Below, one piece after another: positions 26,247 to 34,854 of a DNA stretch of 48,361 bases. Within the stretch, counting starts at the first letter, position 1, and the number at the start of each line of letters is the position of its first letter. Source of the DNA: Variovorax sp. KBW07 (GTDB taxonomy: Bacteria; Pseudomonadota; Gammaproteobacteria; Burkholderiales; Burkholderiaceae_C); assembly GCF_003852515.1 (NCBI RefSeq), contig NZ_QAJK01000143.1, positions 8,509 through 56,869 of the forward strand, given 5' to 3'. The notes under the pieces are model-generated. The model saw only the letters and a list, made by a program, of their open reading frames with translations, did no database searches and was not told the DNA's origin. The translations under genes and the position numbers were made by a program.

Positions 26247-28889
26247 ATGAAGGTCTTCAAGCCCACCACCGCCTCGCTGATCGCGCGCAACTTCGAGTTC
26301 CGCGGGAAGAAGTGGTTCGGCGTGTCGGTGCTGATGTTCATCGAGCTGGGCGGCGAGCGGCCCTTGCGCCAGGAAATGGACCTGTGGAAGTTCTGGGCCA
26401 CGCGCCCGGAAGCCAAGGGCATCCTCGAAGAAGGATGCGTGCGCGGGCGCTCGGAATACCTGGTGTCGGGGTCGGCCTATCCGCTCGACGCGAAGGACGA
26501 CACCGGCTGCGCGGTCGAGGCCCAGGTGGGCGGCCTGCGCAAGGCGCTGCTGGTGCGCGGACGGCGCCACTGGGACGGCGCGCACGCCTCGCCGCCGCAG
26601 GGCTTTGCCGCCATGCCGCTGGACTGGGCGCATGCCTATGGCGGCGCGGAGTTTGCCGAGAACCCGCTGGGGCTGGGCGCCGCGCCCGTCGACACGCCGG
26701 CGGGGCGCGTGCACTGGCTGCCGAACATCGAAGATCCGCGCGCGCCGCTGGCGGCTCCTGCAGACCGCGCAACGCCCGTAGGCTTCGGGCCCATCGACCA
26801 GATGTGGCCGCAGCGCGCGGCGCAGCGCGGCACGTATGACGAGGCCTGGCTCAAGCAGGACTTTCCGGGCATTGCCAACGACACCGACTGGGGCTTCTTC
26901 AACATCGCGTCGGTGGACCAGCAACAGGTGGCGCCTTTCACCGGCGATGAGCCCTATTCGTTCCGCAACATGCATCCCGCCGTGGCCCGGCTCGAAGGCC
27001 GCCTGCCGGGGCTGAAGGCCCGCGCCTTCGTCACGCACCGCACGGGTGGCGAAGACAAGTTCAAGGAGCTGCGGCTGCAGCTGCGCACCGCCTGGTTCTT
27101 CCCGGATGCCGAGCGCGCCATCCTGATCTCGCAGGGCATGCACGAGGTGGCCGAGGACGACGGCGCCGACATCGTTCATCTGATGGCGGCGGTGGAGCGG
27201 CTGGACCAGCCGCGCGAGGCGCTCCACTACCTGGCCGTGCGAGACAAACGGCTGGACCGTAAGAACGGCACGCTGGAGTCGCTGCGCGAAGAAGACCTGA
27301 TGCCGGCGGACCTGGTGGTGCCGCTGTTCGACCCCGCGGCTTTTTCGAACCGCGCACTCGACCGGTCGCTGCAGCGCGCCGAGGCCGACCGCGCGCAGGC
27401 GCGTGCCGACGTGGCGGCGCTCGGGCTCGATGCCGACGAACACGCGCCACCCGTCAAGGGACCGCCCACGCCCGAGGTGCGCACCATCGACGACCTGATC
27501 CGGCTGCAGGCCGAGATGGCGGACGAAGGCGCGAAGGCGCCCGCCCGCATGGCGGCCGAAAAGGCGGCCACCACCGAAGACGTGCGTGCCATCTTCGCGC
27601 GCGAGAAGCTCGACTTCGCGCCGATCGAACGCGAGATGGCGGGCCTGGAAACGCGTGGCCCGCCCAAGCCTTTCGCCGAAGACCTGAAGCGCGAGTTCAT
27701 CCGGCAGATCGCGCACGGCAAGGCCCTGGGCAGCGACGTCTCGGAGTTCGAGGACATGCTCGGCGACAGCAAGCGCATGGCGCAATGGGCCGAGGGCGAT
27801 GCGCAGCAGCTGGCGGGCTATCGCATGGCCGCGCACATGCAGCCGGCGGTCGATCGGTTGCCGAACGATGCCGCCGAGGCCCTGCGCGTGCGCGTGCGGG
27901 CGCACCACGCCAAGGGCCTGCCGTTCACCGGTTGGGACCTGAGCGGCGCCAACCTGGCTGGGCTCGACCTGAAGGGCGCGCAGCTGGGCGAGGCGCTGCT
28001 GGAAAACGCAAACCTCACCGGCACCGAACTGGGCGGCGCCGACCTGCACGGCGCCGTGCTGGCGCATGCCACGCTGCAATCGACGCAGCTGGACGGCGCC
28101 AACCTGCAGGGCGCCAACCTGGGTGGCGCGCGCCTGTCGAAGGTCAACTTCGCGGGCGCCGACCTGGGGGGCGCCACCTTCGACGACGCACGCCTGAGCG
28201 ACATCGACATGCGCGGCGCACGGCTGGACGGCATCCGGCTCGGCCAGGCGCAACTGGGCGGCGTCGATTGCTCCGGCGCGGTGTGCGATGCGTTGCTGGT
28301 GTTCGTCAAGAACGACCTGCGTGGCTGCCGGTTCACGGGCGCGCGCTTCAAGCAGTGCGCCTTCGTCGAATGCGATCTCTCGGGCGTGGACTTCAGCGAC
28401 GCGGTGTTCGGGAAGTGCGGCTTCGTCGGCATCGTGGCGCCCGGCGCCGGCTTCAGGGGCCTGCGGATTGCCTCGGGCTGCTTTGCGCAGGGCTGCGTGC
28501 TGACGGGTGCCGACTTCGGCGCGGCCCAGTTGCCCAGCATGAACTTCCGCGGCGCCGAGCTTTCCGGCGCGCACTTCGGCAATGCCTTGCTCAACGGCAG
28601 CGACTTCAGCGAGTGCACGCTGCAGCGCGCGGACTTTCGCAGTGCCCAGCTGCGTGAAGCGCGCTTCGTGCGGGCCGACATGCGGCATGCGAACTTCGGC
28701 GCGGCCAACCTGTGGGGTGCGGTGCTGCAGCACGCAACGCTGGAAGAAACCGACTTTCGGCGTGCCAACCTTTTTCGCGCCGACCTGGCCCGCGTGAAGG
28801 TGGGCTTCAATGTGCGCTTCGACGAGGCGCTGGCCACGCGCATGCGCACCTACCCGCGCCACCGCCCTGCTGCGGCAGCAGCGGCCTGA
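26247..28889 (+). CDS. DUF2169 T6SS adaptor fused to pentapeptide-repeat domain
   Basis: An 880-residue two-part protein. Residues 1 to about 330 match DUF2169 (ASLIARNFEFRGKKWFGVSV; HRTGGEDKFKELRLQLRTAW). In Agrobacterium a DUF2169 protein is the adaptor loading an effector onto VgrG. After a charged helical linker, residues about 545-870 are pentapeptide repeats (A-D/N-L-x-G type: LSGANLAGLDLKGAQLGEAL), predicted to form a right-handed quadrilateral beta-helix. I use the ATG at 26247; a TTG nine bases upstream is also in frame. It follows vgrG by 19 bases, so it probably serves that spike. Confidence 0.85.
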   Translation: MKVFKPTTASLIARNFEFRGKKWFGVSVLMFIELGGERPLRQEMDLWKFWATRPEAKGILEEGCVRGRSEYLVSGSAYPLDAKDDTGCAVEAQVGGLRKALLVRGRRHWDGAHASPPQGFAAMPLDWAHAYGGAEFAENPLGLGAAPVDTPAGRVHWLPNIEDPRAPLAAPADRATPVGFGPIDQMWPQRAAQRGTYDEAWLKQDFPGIANDTDWGFFNIASVDQQQVAPFTGDEPYSFRNMHPAVARLEGRLPGLKARAFVTHRTGGEDKFKELRLQLRTAWFFPDAERAILISQGMHEVAEDDGADIVHLMAAVERLDQPREALHYLAVRDKRLDRKNGTLESLREEDLMPADLVVPLFDPAAFSNRALDRSLQRAEADRAQARADVAALGLDADEHAPPVKGPPTPEVRTIDDLIRLQAEMADEGAKAPARMAAEKAATTEDVRAIFAREKLDFAPIEREMAGLETRGPPKPFAEDLKREFIRQIAHGKALGSDVSEFEDMLGDSKRMAQWAEGDAQQLAGYRMAAHMQPAVDRLPNDAAEALRVRVRAHHAKGLPFTGWDLSGANLAGLDLKGAQLGEALLENANLTGTELGGADLHGAVLAHATLQSTQLDGANLQGANLGGARLSKVNFAGADLGGATFDDARLSDIDMRGARLDGIRLGQAQLGGVDCSGAVCDALLVFVKNDLRGCRFTGARFKQCAFVECDLSGVDFSDAVFGKCGFVGIVAPGAGFRGLRIASGCFAQGCVLTGADFGAAQLPSMNFRGAELSGAHFGNALLNGSDFSECTLQRADFRSAQLREARFVRADMRHANFGAANLWGAVLQHATLEETDFRRANLFRADLARVKVGFNVRFDEALATRMRTYPRHRPAAAAAA

Positions 28890-28914
28890 AGCGGGCGAGC
28901 CGAGGCGGACGACC

Positions 28915-29979
28915 ATGGACAAGGCCGAACTCCTGCGTTGCGCCCAGCGGGCCGAGCCCGTGATCGGGCAGGACCTCTCGGGCCTGGTGCTGGACGATGC
29001 CGACCTGTCGGGCACGCTGTTCGATGGCTGCCGCTTCGACCGCACGACGATGCACCGCGCCGACCTCACGCAGAGCCAGTTCCGTCAATGCAGCTTCTCG
29101 AAGGTGCAGGCGCAAGATTGCCTGCTGGCCGACGCGGCCTTTGTCGAATCGGGTTTCGAGCGCGTGGTGATGACCGGCGCCACCGTGCGCAACACCACCT
29201 TCGCGCAGTGCCGCATCGACGGCCTGGCGCTGAGCGCCGCGCAGCTTGACTTCGCGGTGTTCACCGGTTGCGCATTGAACATGCTGCTGCTGAAGGAGGC
29301 CCGGCTGGTGAAGGCGATCTTCACCGACTGCCAGGTGGGCGAGGTCGATTTTTCCGGTGCGCACCTGGAGCGCACGGTGCTGCTCGAATGCGATCTGCGC
29401 AAGGCCCGCTTCGGTGGTGCCGCGTTCGACACCGTGGTGTTCATCAAGGCCAACCTGGCGGGCAAGTCCTTTGCGGGGCAACAGCTGTTGAACGCACAGT
29501 TCATGAACGCCGACCTGACGGGCTGCGACTTTTCGCAAGCCCGCATCGCGCAGGCGAACTTCCAGGGCGCGCAGCTGGCCGGTGCCAACTTCGATGGGGC
29601 GCACGCATCCAACGCCATCTTCATGGAGGCCGACATCTCGGCCGCGCGCTTCCACAAGGCCGTGCTGACGCAGGCGCTGTTCGTCGGCGCGAAGGCGCAG
29701 GGCGCGCAGTTCGTCGCGGCCGACCTTTACCAGACCAACTGGGCCGGCGCGTTGCTGGAAGGCGCGCGCATGACCGATTGCGAACTGACCTACGCCGACT
29801 TCTCGCATGCCGACCTGAGCCGCGCCGACCTGCGGGGCGCCACGATGTTCCGCGCCAACCTGCATGCGGTCACCGATGCCGACGCGCAGTTTTCCGACCG
29901 GGCGCGCGCGCTCGAAAGCGAGCCGGAGCTGGTGGCCGCCGAAGGCTGGCGGGCGCAGCCGGTTGCTTCTTCAACCTGA
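28915..29979 (+). CDS. Pentapeptide-repeat protein of the VgrG cassette
   Basis: A 354-residue protein made almost entirely of pentapeptide repeats (LSGLVLDDADLSGTLFDGC; ADLTGCDFSQARIAQANFQG), with Phe or Leu at the centre of each unit. It likely folds as a rigid beta-helix. It is a stand-alone relative of the C-terminal half of the preceding protein, suggesting duplication. It is 25 bases downstream of that gene and 27 bases before DUF3540, so probably in one transcript. Role in spike loading or as cargo is unknown. Confidence 0.8.
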   Translation: MDKAELLRCAQRAEPVIGQDLSGLVLDDADLSGTLFDGCRFDRTTMHRADLTQSQFRQCSFSKVQAQDCLLADAAFVESGFERVVMTGATVRNTTFAQCRIDGLALSAAQLDFAVFTGCALNMLLLKEARLVKAIFTDCQVGEVDFSGAHLERTVLLECDLRKARFGGAAFDTVVFIKANLAGKSFAGQQLLNAQFMNADLTGCDFSQARIAQANFQGAQLAGANFDGAHASNAIFMEADISAARFHKAVLTQALFVGAKAQGAQFVAADLYQTNWAGALLEGARMTDCELTYADFSHADLSRADLRGATMFRANLHAVTDADAQFSDRARALESEPELVAAEGWRAQPVASST

Positions 29980-30006
29980 ACTGACAACGAACGACAAGGA
30001 GCCGAC

Positions 30007-30642
30007 ATGGGCAGCCCCGAAAAGAAACTGATGCAGTTGTGCGCCGCGCCGATGCACGGCGTCGGAACGGTGCTTGCCGTGGACGGCGACGGCAGCTGCC
30101 GCGTGGCCACCGCGCAGGGCGAGCTGCGCGTGTCGCTGGCGGCAAGCTGCCTGCTGGCGCCCGAGGCCGGCAACGTGGTCTGGCTGGCCGGCGACCTTGC
30201 GCAGGGCATGTACGTCACCGCGGTCCTGGAGCGTGGCGAGGCCCCCGCGAGCAGCCGCGTCGTGCTGCCGGCCGGCGCCGTGCTCGAGTCCGCCGACGGC
30301 GCGATGACGCTGAAGGCACAGCGCCTCACGCTCGCCGGCGAGCAACTGGCGGTGCAGGGCAAGCGCGCGGCCTTTGCCATCGACAAGGTCACCGGCGTCG
30401 GCCGCGAAGTGACGTGGTCGTTCGGCCGCGTCAAGCTCATCGCCGACATGCTGGAGTCTTTTGCGGACCGCGTGAGCCAGTTCTCGCGGTGGAGCCAGCG
30501 CACGGTGGCGGGCATGGACCAGGTGCGCGCCACGCAGGTCGACTATCGGGCCGAACAGATGATGCAGCTGCATGCGGGCAACCTGGTGGCCGATGCGCAG
30601 AACCTGGTGAAGCTCGACGGCGAGCAGATCCACATGGGCTGA
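30007..30642 (+). CDS. DUF3540 protein of the VgrG/PAAR cassette
   Basis: A 211-residue protein with the DUF3540 pattern: a beta-rich N-terminus (GVGTVLAVDGDGSCRVAT), GNVVWLAGDLAQGMYVTAVL, and a helical C-terminus (QVDYRAEQMMQLHAGNLVAD) ending DGEQIHMG. DUF3540 genes usually lie between DUF2169/pentapeptide and DUF4150 PAAR genes in T6SS loci, as here. The biochemical role is not established. ATG 30007 has AAGGAG upstream. Confidence 0.8.
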   Translation: MGSPEKKLMQLCAAPMHGVGTVLAVDGDGSCRVATAQGELRVSLAASCLLAPEAGNVVWLAGDLAQGMYVTAVLERGEAPASSRVVLPAGAVLESADGAMTLKAQRLTLAGEQLAVQGKRAAFAIDKVTGVGREVTWSFGRVKLIADMLESFADRVSQFSRWSQRTVAGMDQVRATQVDYRAEQMMQLHAGNLVADAQNLVKLDGEQIHMG

Positions 30643-30679
30643 GCACAGCAGGTCACAGCAAGCCGAAACGGAGCACGCC

Positions 30680-31075
30680 ATGTTCGCCAACTGCCAACTC
30701 ATGGGAACCGACACTGCGTTCCCCGATGTCTGCCTGACGCCCAGCCCGGCCGGTCCGGTGCCCATTCCCTATCCCAACATCGCGATGGGCCCGATGGCCA
30801 TTCCCAACTGCCCGACCATTCTTTTCGTGGGCGCGCCGGCGCACAACCTGGGCACCACCATTCCCCAGACCAACGGCGACAACCCCGGGCTGGCGACCGG
30901 CGTGGCGTCGGGCATGGTGATGGGGCCGAGCCGGCACCTGACGGGTGCCTTCACGGTGCTGCTGAAGGGCATGCCGGCGTCGCGCATGACCAGCGTGTCG
31001 CTGCAGAACAGCACCAACGCACCCGGCTGCAGGCTGGTGCCGAGCCAGCCCAAGATACTGCTGCTGGCGGCCTGA
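30680..31075 (+). CDS. PAAR-like DUF4150 spike-tip protein
   Basis: A 131-residue DUF4150/PAAR-like protein: PDVCLTPSPAGPVPIPYPNI at the start, then GTTIPQTNGDNPGL and LLKGMPASRMTSVSLQN. PAAR proteins cap the VgrG spike and often carry a toxin. This one ends shortly after the PAAR fold, with no C-terminal toxin. The next gene is tagH, not an effector, so the cassette's cargo is not visible here. Confidence 0.88.
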   Translation: MFANCQLMGTDTAFPDVCLTPSPAGPVPIPYPNIAMGPMAIPNCPTILFVGAPAHNLGTTIPQTNGDNPGLATGVASGMVMGPSRHLTGAFTVLLKGMPASRMTSVSLQNSTNAPGCRLVPSQPKILLLAA

Positions 31076-31227
31076 ACGATGCCAGCCGCGCGGCGTGGAT
31101 CGCATCGCCATCGGCGGCATACCTCTTAAGGCGAGATTGCCAAGGTGCCCTACGGAATGAATACTTCCTTCGAGTTTCCGCGCTCGCGCGTGCGAGGGGT
31201 ATTTGGGCGTCGCCCGGGGGCCGATTC

Positions 31228-32916
31228 ATGATCCACATCGCTGTCATCACCCGGCAAGGCGCTCCGGCGGGGCCCGCCATCGCGGCCGACTTCGGACCCA
31301 ACGGCGGCACCATCGGCCGCGCCGACACCAACACGCTGGTGCTGGACGACCCCGACCGCACGGTGTCGCGCGTGCATGCGCAGGTGCTGTGCCGCGACGG
31401 GCAGTACTTCGTGATCGACCGGGGCAGCAACCCGATGCAGTGCAACGGCGTGTCGCTGGGCGCGGGCAAGGAAGCCGCGCTGACCGACGGGGCGCAGCTG
31501 GTGGTCGGCAGCTTCGAGCTCAGCGTGCGCGTGGTGGCCACGGCCTCGCCTTCACTGGCGATACCCAATACCGTGATGTCGGGCGCACCGGCGTCGTCGA
31601 GCGATGATCCCTTTGCCGACCTGCTCGCGGGCCTGGGTGCACCGGCGCCCGCAACGCCCGCTGCCCCGCCGGCGCACGCAAAGGCAGCGCCCGCCGCCAG
31701 TGCCGATTCGCTGCTGTTCCCCGATCCGATGGAAAGCGGCTCGCGCAATGCGCAGGCCGCGCAGATCGATCCGTTCGCGGACCTGCTGGGGCCCACGCCA
31801 TCGGCCGCGCCTGTCGCAGGCCTGGCCGCGCTCGACGATTTCTCGGACCTCGGCGCACCGCTCTCGCATGGCAAGGCGGCCAGCATCGACGACCTGTTCG
31901 GCGGAGTGGGCGGCGGTGGCGGCATCGGCGGCGACCCGCTCGCGCTGTCGCCACTGGCCGATCCGCTGCTGCAGCCCAACACCGCGTCCGCGGCCGATCC
32001 GCTGGCCGCGCTGCAACGCGCCGCGCCGGCCACGCCCGTGCCGCGTGCCGATCACCTGCCGATCGAGCAGTTCGGGTTCACGCCGCCGAAGGCCGTCACG
32101 CCCCCTGCGCAGGCATTCGCGCCGACGCCGGCGCAGTTCGACGACATGACGGGCCAGCCGATCCGCATCAGCGGACCGGAGGTTGCCGGCAAGCCCTACG
32201 AGCCACCGGTGGCCCCCATGCCGCCACCCGCGCCGGCCTATGCAGCGCCGCCGGTCCACAGGGCCTCGCTACCCGCCGAGCGCAGCGCCTCCGACGACGA
32301 GTTGCTCGCGGCCTTCCTGCGCGGCCTGGCCAGCACGCACCAGCCGCCCGAAATGCTCACGCCGGGCCTGATGGAGCGCATCGGATCGATGCTGCGCAGT
32401 GCCACCGAAGGCACGCTGCAGCTGCTGCTCACGCGCCAGGAGTTCAAGCGCGAGGTGCGCGCCGAGGTCACGATGATCGCGGCGCAGGCCAACAATCCGC
32501 TCAAGTTCTCGCCCACGGTCGAGGTGGCGCTGGCGCACCTGCTGGGCCCCGGCGTGCGCGGCTTCATGCCGCCCGAGGCCGCGATGCGCGACGCCTTCAA
32601 CGACCTGCGTGCGCACCAGTTCGGCGTGATGGTGGGCATGCGCGCGGCGCTGGCCCACGTCATCGGGCGCTTCGAGCCGGCGGAGCTGGAAAAGAAGATC
32701 AGCGCCAGGACCGCGCTCGACGCGCTCTTCAGCGCCAACCGCAAGGCCAAGCTCTGGGACCAGTTCGTGTCGCTCTACGGCGGCATCGCGAGCGAGGCGG
32801 AAGACGACTTCCACAGCCTCTTCGGCAAGGCCTTCCTCGAAGCCTACGAAGAGCAGATGGCGCGCCTGAAGCAGAACGACATCAGCAACAACAACAGCAG
32901 CAACAACAACGGCTGA
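31228..32916 (+). CDS. tagH: T6SS FHA-domain protein TagH (Fha)
   Basis: A 562-residue protein. The N-terminal FHA domain (about 25-95) has the phosphothreonine-binding residues GRADTNTL (Arg31) and SRVH (Ser47, His50). A long Ala/Pro-rich linker follows (about 115-350). The C-terminal 200 residues are the TagH domain (LLAAFLRGLAS, FKREVRAEVTMIAAQANNPL, ALDALFSANRKAKLWDQFV). In known systems it is the target of PpkA and triggers assembly. The extreme C-terminus is an Asn/Ser run encoded by an AAC/AGC microsatellite. The 152 bases before it hold no clear gene; the ribosome site is weak. Confidence 0.92.
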   Translation: MIHIAVITRQGAPAGPAIAADFGPNGGTIGRADTNTLVLDDPDRTVSRVHAQVLCRDGQYFVIDRGSNPMQCNGVSLGAGKEAALTDGAQLVVGSFELSVRVVATASPSLAIPNTVMSGAPASSSDDPFADLLAGLGAPAPATPAAPPAHAKAAPAASADSLLFPDPMESGSRNAQAAQIDPFADLLGPTPSAAPVAGLAALDDFSDLGAPLSHGKAASIDDLFGGVGGGGGIGGDPLALSPLADPLLQPNTASAADPLAALQRAAPATPVPRADHLPIEQFGFTPPKAVTPPAQAFAPTPAQFDDMTGQPIRISGPEVAGKPYEPPVAPMPPPAPAYAAPPVHRASLPAERSASDDELLAAFLRGLASTHQPPEMLTPGLMERIGSMLRSATEGTLQLLLTRQEFKREVRAEVTMIAAQANNPLKFSPTVEVALAHLLGPGVRGFMPPEAAMRDAFNDLRAHQFGVMVGMRAALAHVIGRFEPAELEKKISARTALDALFSANRKAKLWDQFVSLYGGIASEAEDDFHSLFGKAFLEAYEEQMARLKQNDISNNNSSNNNG

Positions 32917-32931
32917 AGCGAGGCACCCCGC

Positions 32932-33711
32932 TTGGAAATCGAAATCGTCACGCTGTCCAGACAGGGCGGCCGCAGCTACAACGAAGACGTGCATGGGCAC
33001 TGGCACGACGAGCGATTCGTCGCCTGCCTGGTGGCCGATGGCGCCGGTGGGCATGGCGGCGGCGACGTGGCGGCCGCCACCGCGCGCAGCAGCGTGCTGG
33101 GCGGCTTCTCGGCCGCGCCCGGCCTGGACGAAGACACGCTGCGCGGACTGGTGGTGCAGGCCAACCTCGACGTGGTGGCGCGACAGGCCGAGGGCGGCAA
33201 GCTCGCGGGCATGCGCTCGACCATCGTCTTCGCGGCCATCGACCTGGAGAGCCAGGCGCTGGCCTGGGTGCACAGCGGCGACAGCCGGGCCTACCTGTTT
33301 CGCGGCGGCGCCATCGTGGCGCGCACCACCGATCACAGCCTGGTGCAGCAGATGGTGGCCGGCGGCATGCTCGACGAAGAAGGCGCGCGGCTGCATCCGC
33401 AACGCAACATGCTGCTGTCGGCGCTGGGCTCGGTGGAAGAGCCGCCCGACATCGCCGTGTCGGACCGCATGCGGCTGCTGCCCGGCGACGTGCTGCTGCT
33501 GTGCAGCGATGGCGTGTGGGAGCCCCTGGGCGATGGATGCCTGATCGACACGCTGCACGCGTCGCGCACACCCAGCCAATGGGCCGAACAGCTGGAGACC
33601 CAGGTCCAGGCGAACGCCAAGCCGGGGTACGACAACTACACGGCGCTCATGCTGTGGGTGATGCAGGAAGACAGCGACGAAACGCGCCTGCTGCCGGACA
33701 TCGCGCCCTGA
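32932..33711 (+). CDS. pppA: T6SS PP2C-type protein phosphatase PppA
   Basis: A 259-residue PP2C phosphatase with the metal-binding motifs NEDVHG (Asp19), VADGAGGHGGG (Asp36), VHSGDSRAYLF, TTDHSLV, LCSDGVWE and YDNYTALML. It dephosphorylates the FHA protein and so resets the PpkA switch. The start is TTG at 32932, 15 bases after tagH, with a GAGG site about 11 bases upstream; no better start gives the family N-terminus. It ends 11 bases before the convergent effector candidate. Confidence 0.92.
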   Translation: MEIEIVTLSRQGGRSYNEDVHGHWHDERFVACLVADGAGGHGGGDVAAATARSSVLGGFSAAPGLDEDTLRGLVVQANLDVVARQAEGGKLAGMRSTIVFAAIDLESQALAWVHSGDSRAYLFRGGAIVARTTDHSLVQQMVAGGMLDEEGARLHPQRNMLLSALGSVEEPPDIAVSDRMRLLPGDVLLLCSDGVWEPLGDGCLIDTLHASRTPSQWAEQLETQVQANAKPGYDNYTALMLWVMQEDSDETRLLPDIAP

Positions 33712-33722
33712 AGCCCCGGCGC

Positions 33723-34682
33723 CTAGAACGGACGCCCTTCGCCCAGTCCGAAACGCTGCGCGCGCGGCCGGTCTTCCCTGGCATCGATGTGGGCGGCGAA
33801 GGTCGCGAAGGCGCTCGGGTTGTGGCGCGCGTTGGTGGCGTTCTGCGTCTCGTAGGCCGTGGTGAATTCCGAGATGTGCGTGGTGGTGTCGTTGCCCGAC
33901 AGGCTGTCGATGACGTGGGTGGCCTCGTGCATCATCATGGCCGCCAGCGAGTTGGGCCCGGTCTTGTCGATGTTGGTCACATCCACCGGGTCGAACTTGA
34001 AATCCGAGTAGGGCGGGCCGAAGGAAACCGGTCCCCCGAAAGGCGCCTCGGCGGCGACGTCTAAGCCCAGCGAGCAGACCGTGTGTCGGATCATGTGGCT
34101 GTTGGACAGCGTGCGCTGGATGCCGCGGAAGTTGGCGATCAGCGGGTCGATGGTCGACAGTGAAATGAAGGCCTCGCGGTCGAGCTTGGTGCCGCCGGGA
34201 GGAACCAGCTTGAAGTGGGTTTTCAGGGCCGTCATCGTGACGCCGTCGGCGGTCACGAAGTCGAACTTGCCGAAGCTCAGCATGGTCCGCACGTCGGCCA
34301 GTGCACCGAGCGCCGCGCCGATCTTGCGTTGCGCCAGCGGAAGAATCGTCGTGGCGATGAGGCCGCCCCAATGCGCGCCGGGCGGTGGCTTCCAGCCGCG
34401 CAACGACAGGTCGAGCGCGCCGATCACCTCGCGGCCGGCCGAGCCCGGATCGACGGTGAACCCGAAATGCTTTTCCGCCGCGACGACCGCGCTGGCGGTC
34501 TGCGGCCCGAACGCGCCATCGGCGCCGGCGGCCATGGGGAAGCCCGAACGGATGAGCGCCTCCTGGAGCAGCTTCACGGCGGCACGGTCGGGTTCGTGCT
34601 GGCGCATCGGCGTGTTGTTGTTGGCGGCGCGCTGGATGCGCGCATTCCCCGCCCAGTGCGGTGAGAGAAGAACGACTGTCAT
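33723..34682 (-). CDS. Candidate T6SS effector: peptidoglycan-binding domain plus M35-like zinc metallopeptidase
   Basis: A 319-residue protein with no signal peptide. Residues about 33-75 match PG_binding_1 (VKLLQEALIRSGF; DGAFGPQTASAVVAAEKHFG). The C-terminal 120 residues carry a zinc-peptidase motif HEATH (252-256), preceded by FGPPYSDFKF and followed by SGND (Asp265 a possible third ligand) and NPSAFATFAAHI, similar to the deuterolysin/M35 pattern (HExxH ... D ... NADxYxYFA). It lies just downstream of hcp on the same strand, typical of Hcp-delivered effectors. No immunity-like gene is adjacent; the next gene is the convergent pppA. The substrate (wall peptides or host proteins) is unknown. 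The start at 34682 excludes an unconserved upstream leader. Confidence 0.7.
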   Translation of the reverse strand: MTVVLLSPHWAGNARIQRAANNNTPMRQHEPDRAAVKLLQEALIRSGFPMAAGADGAFGPQTASAVVAAEKHFGFTVDPGSAGREVIGALDLSLRGWKPPPGAHWGGLIATTILPLAQRKIGAALGALADVRTMLSFGKFDFVTADGVTMTALKTHFKLVPPGGTKLDREAFISLSTIDPLIANFRGIQRTLSNSHMIRHTVCSLGLDVAAEAPFGGPVSFGPPYSDFKFDPVDVTNIDKTGPNSLAAMMMHEATHVIDSLSGNDTTTHISEFTTAYETQNATNARHNPSAFATFAAHIDAREDRPRAQRFGLGEGRPF

Positions 34683-34741
34683 TTTTTGAACCTCCGCGAT
34701 TCGGGGGGAGCGCCATCCACAGTGAAATGCGTGCAGGCGCA

Positions 34742-34786
34742 AGGTCCGGGGACCTCGCGTTCGCGCGGGGCGCGCGAACGTTTTTT
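34742..34786 (+). terminator. Hairpin with T-run between hcp and effector gene, plus-strand orientation
   Basis: AGGTCC/GGACCT (34742-34755) is followed by a 10-base perfect stem CGTTCGCGCG/CGCGCGAACG around a GGG loop (34758-34780), then six T (34781-34786). This is a textbook intrinsic terminator for plus-strand transcription, but both neighbouring genes are on the minus strand. It may block antisense transcription, or act on the minus-strand transcript as a stabilising hairpin. Confidence 0.6.
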
Positions 34787-34854
34787 CTTCAGCCGGGCCG
34801 GCCGCAAGGCGCGCCGCGCGCCGCGCGGCGGCCCCGGTCAGCCGGCCTTCGTGC

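Noticed and set aside
27930-29870. Short periodic repeats of about 15 bases
   Set aside because: They are the coding signature of pentapeptide repeats, not a DNA repeat element.
31076-31227. Possible small gene or RNA between the PAAR-like gene and tagH
   Set aside because: No frame with a ribosome site or conserved content, and no clear promoter or terminator was found.
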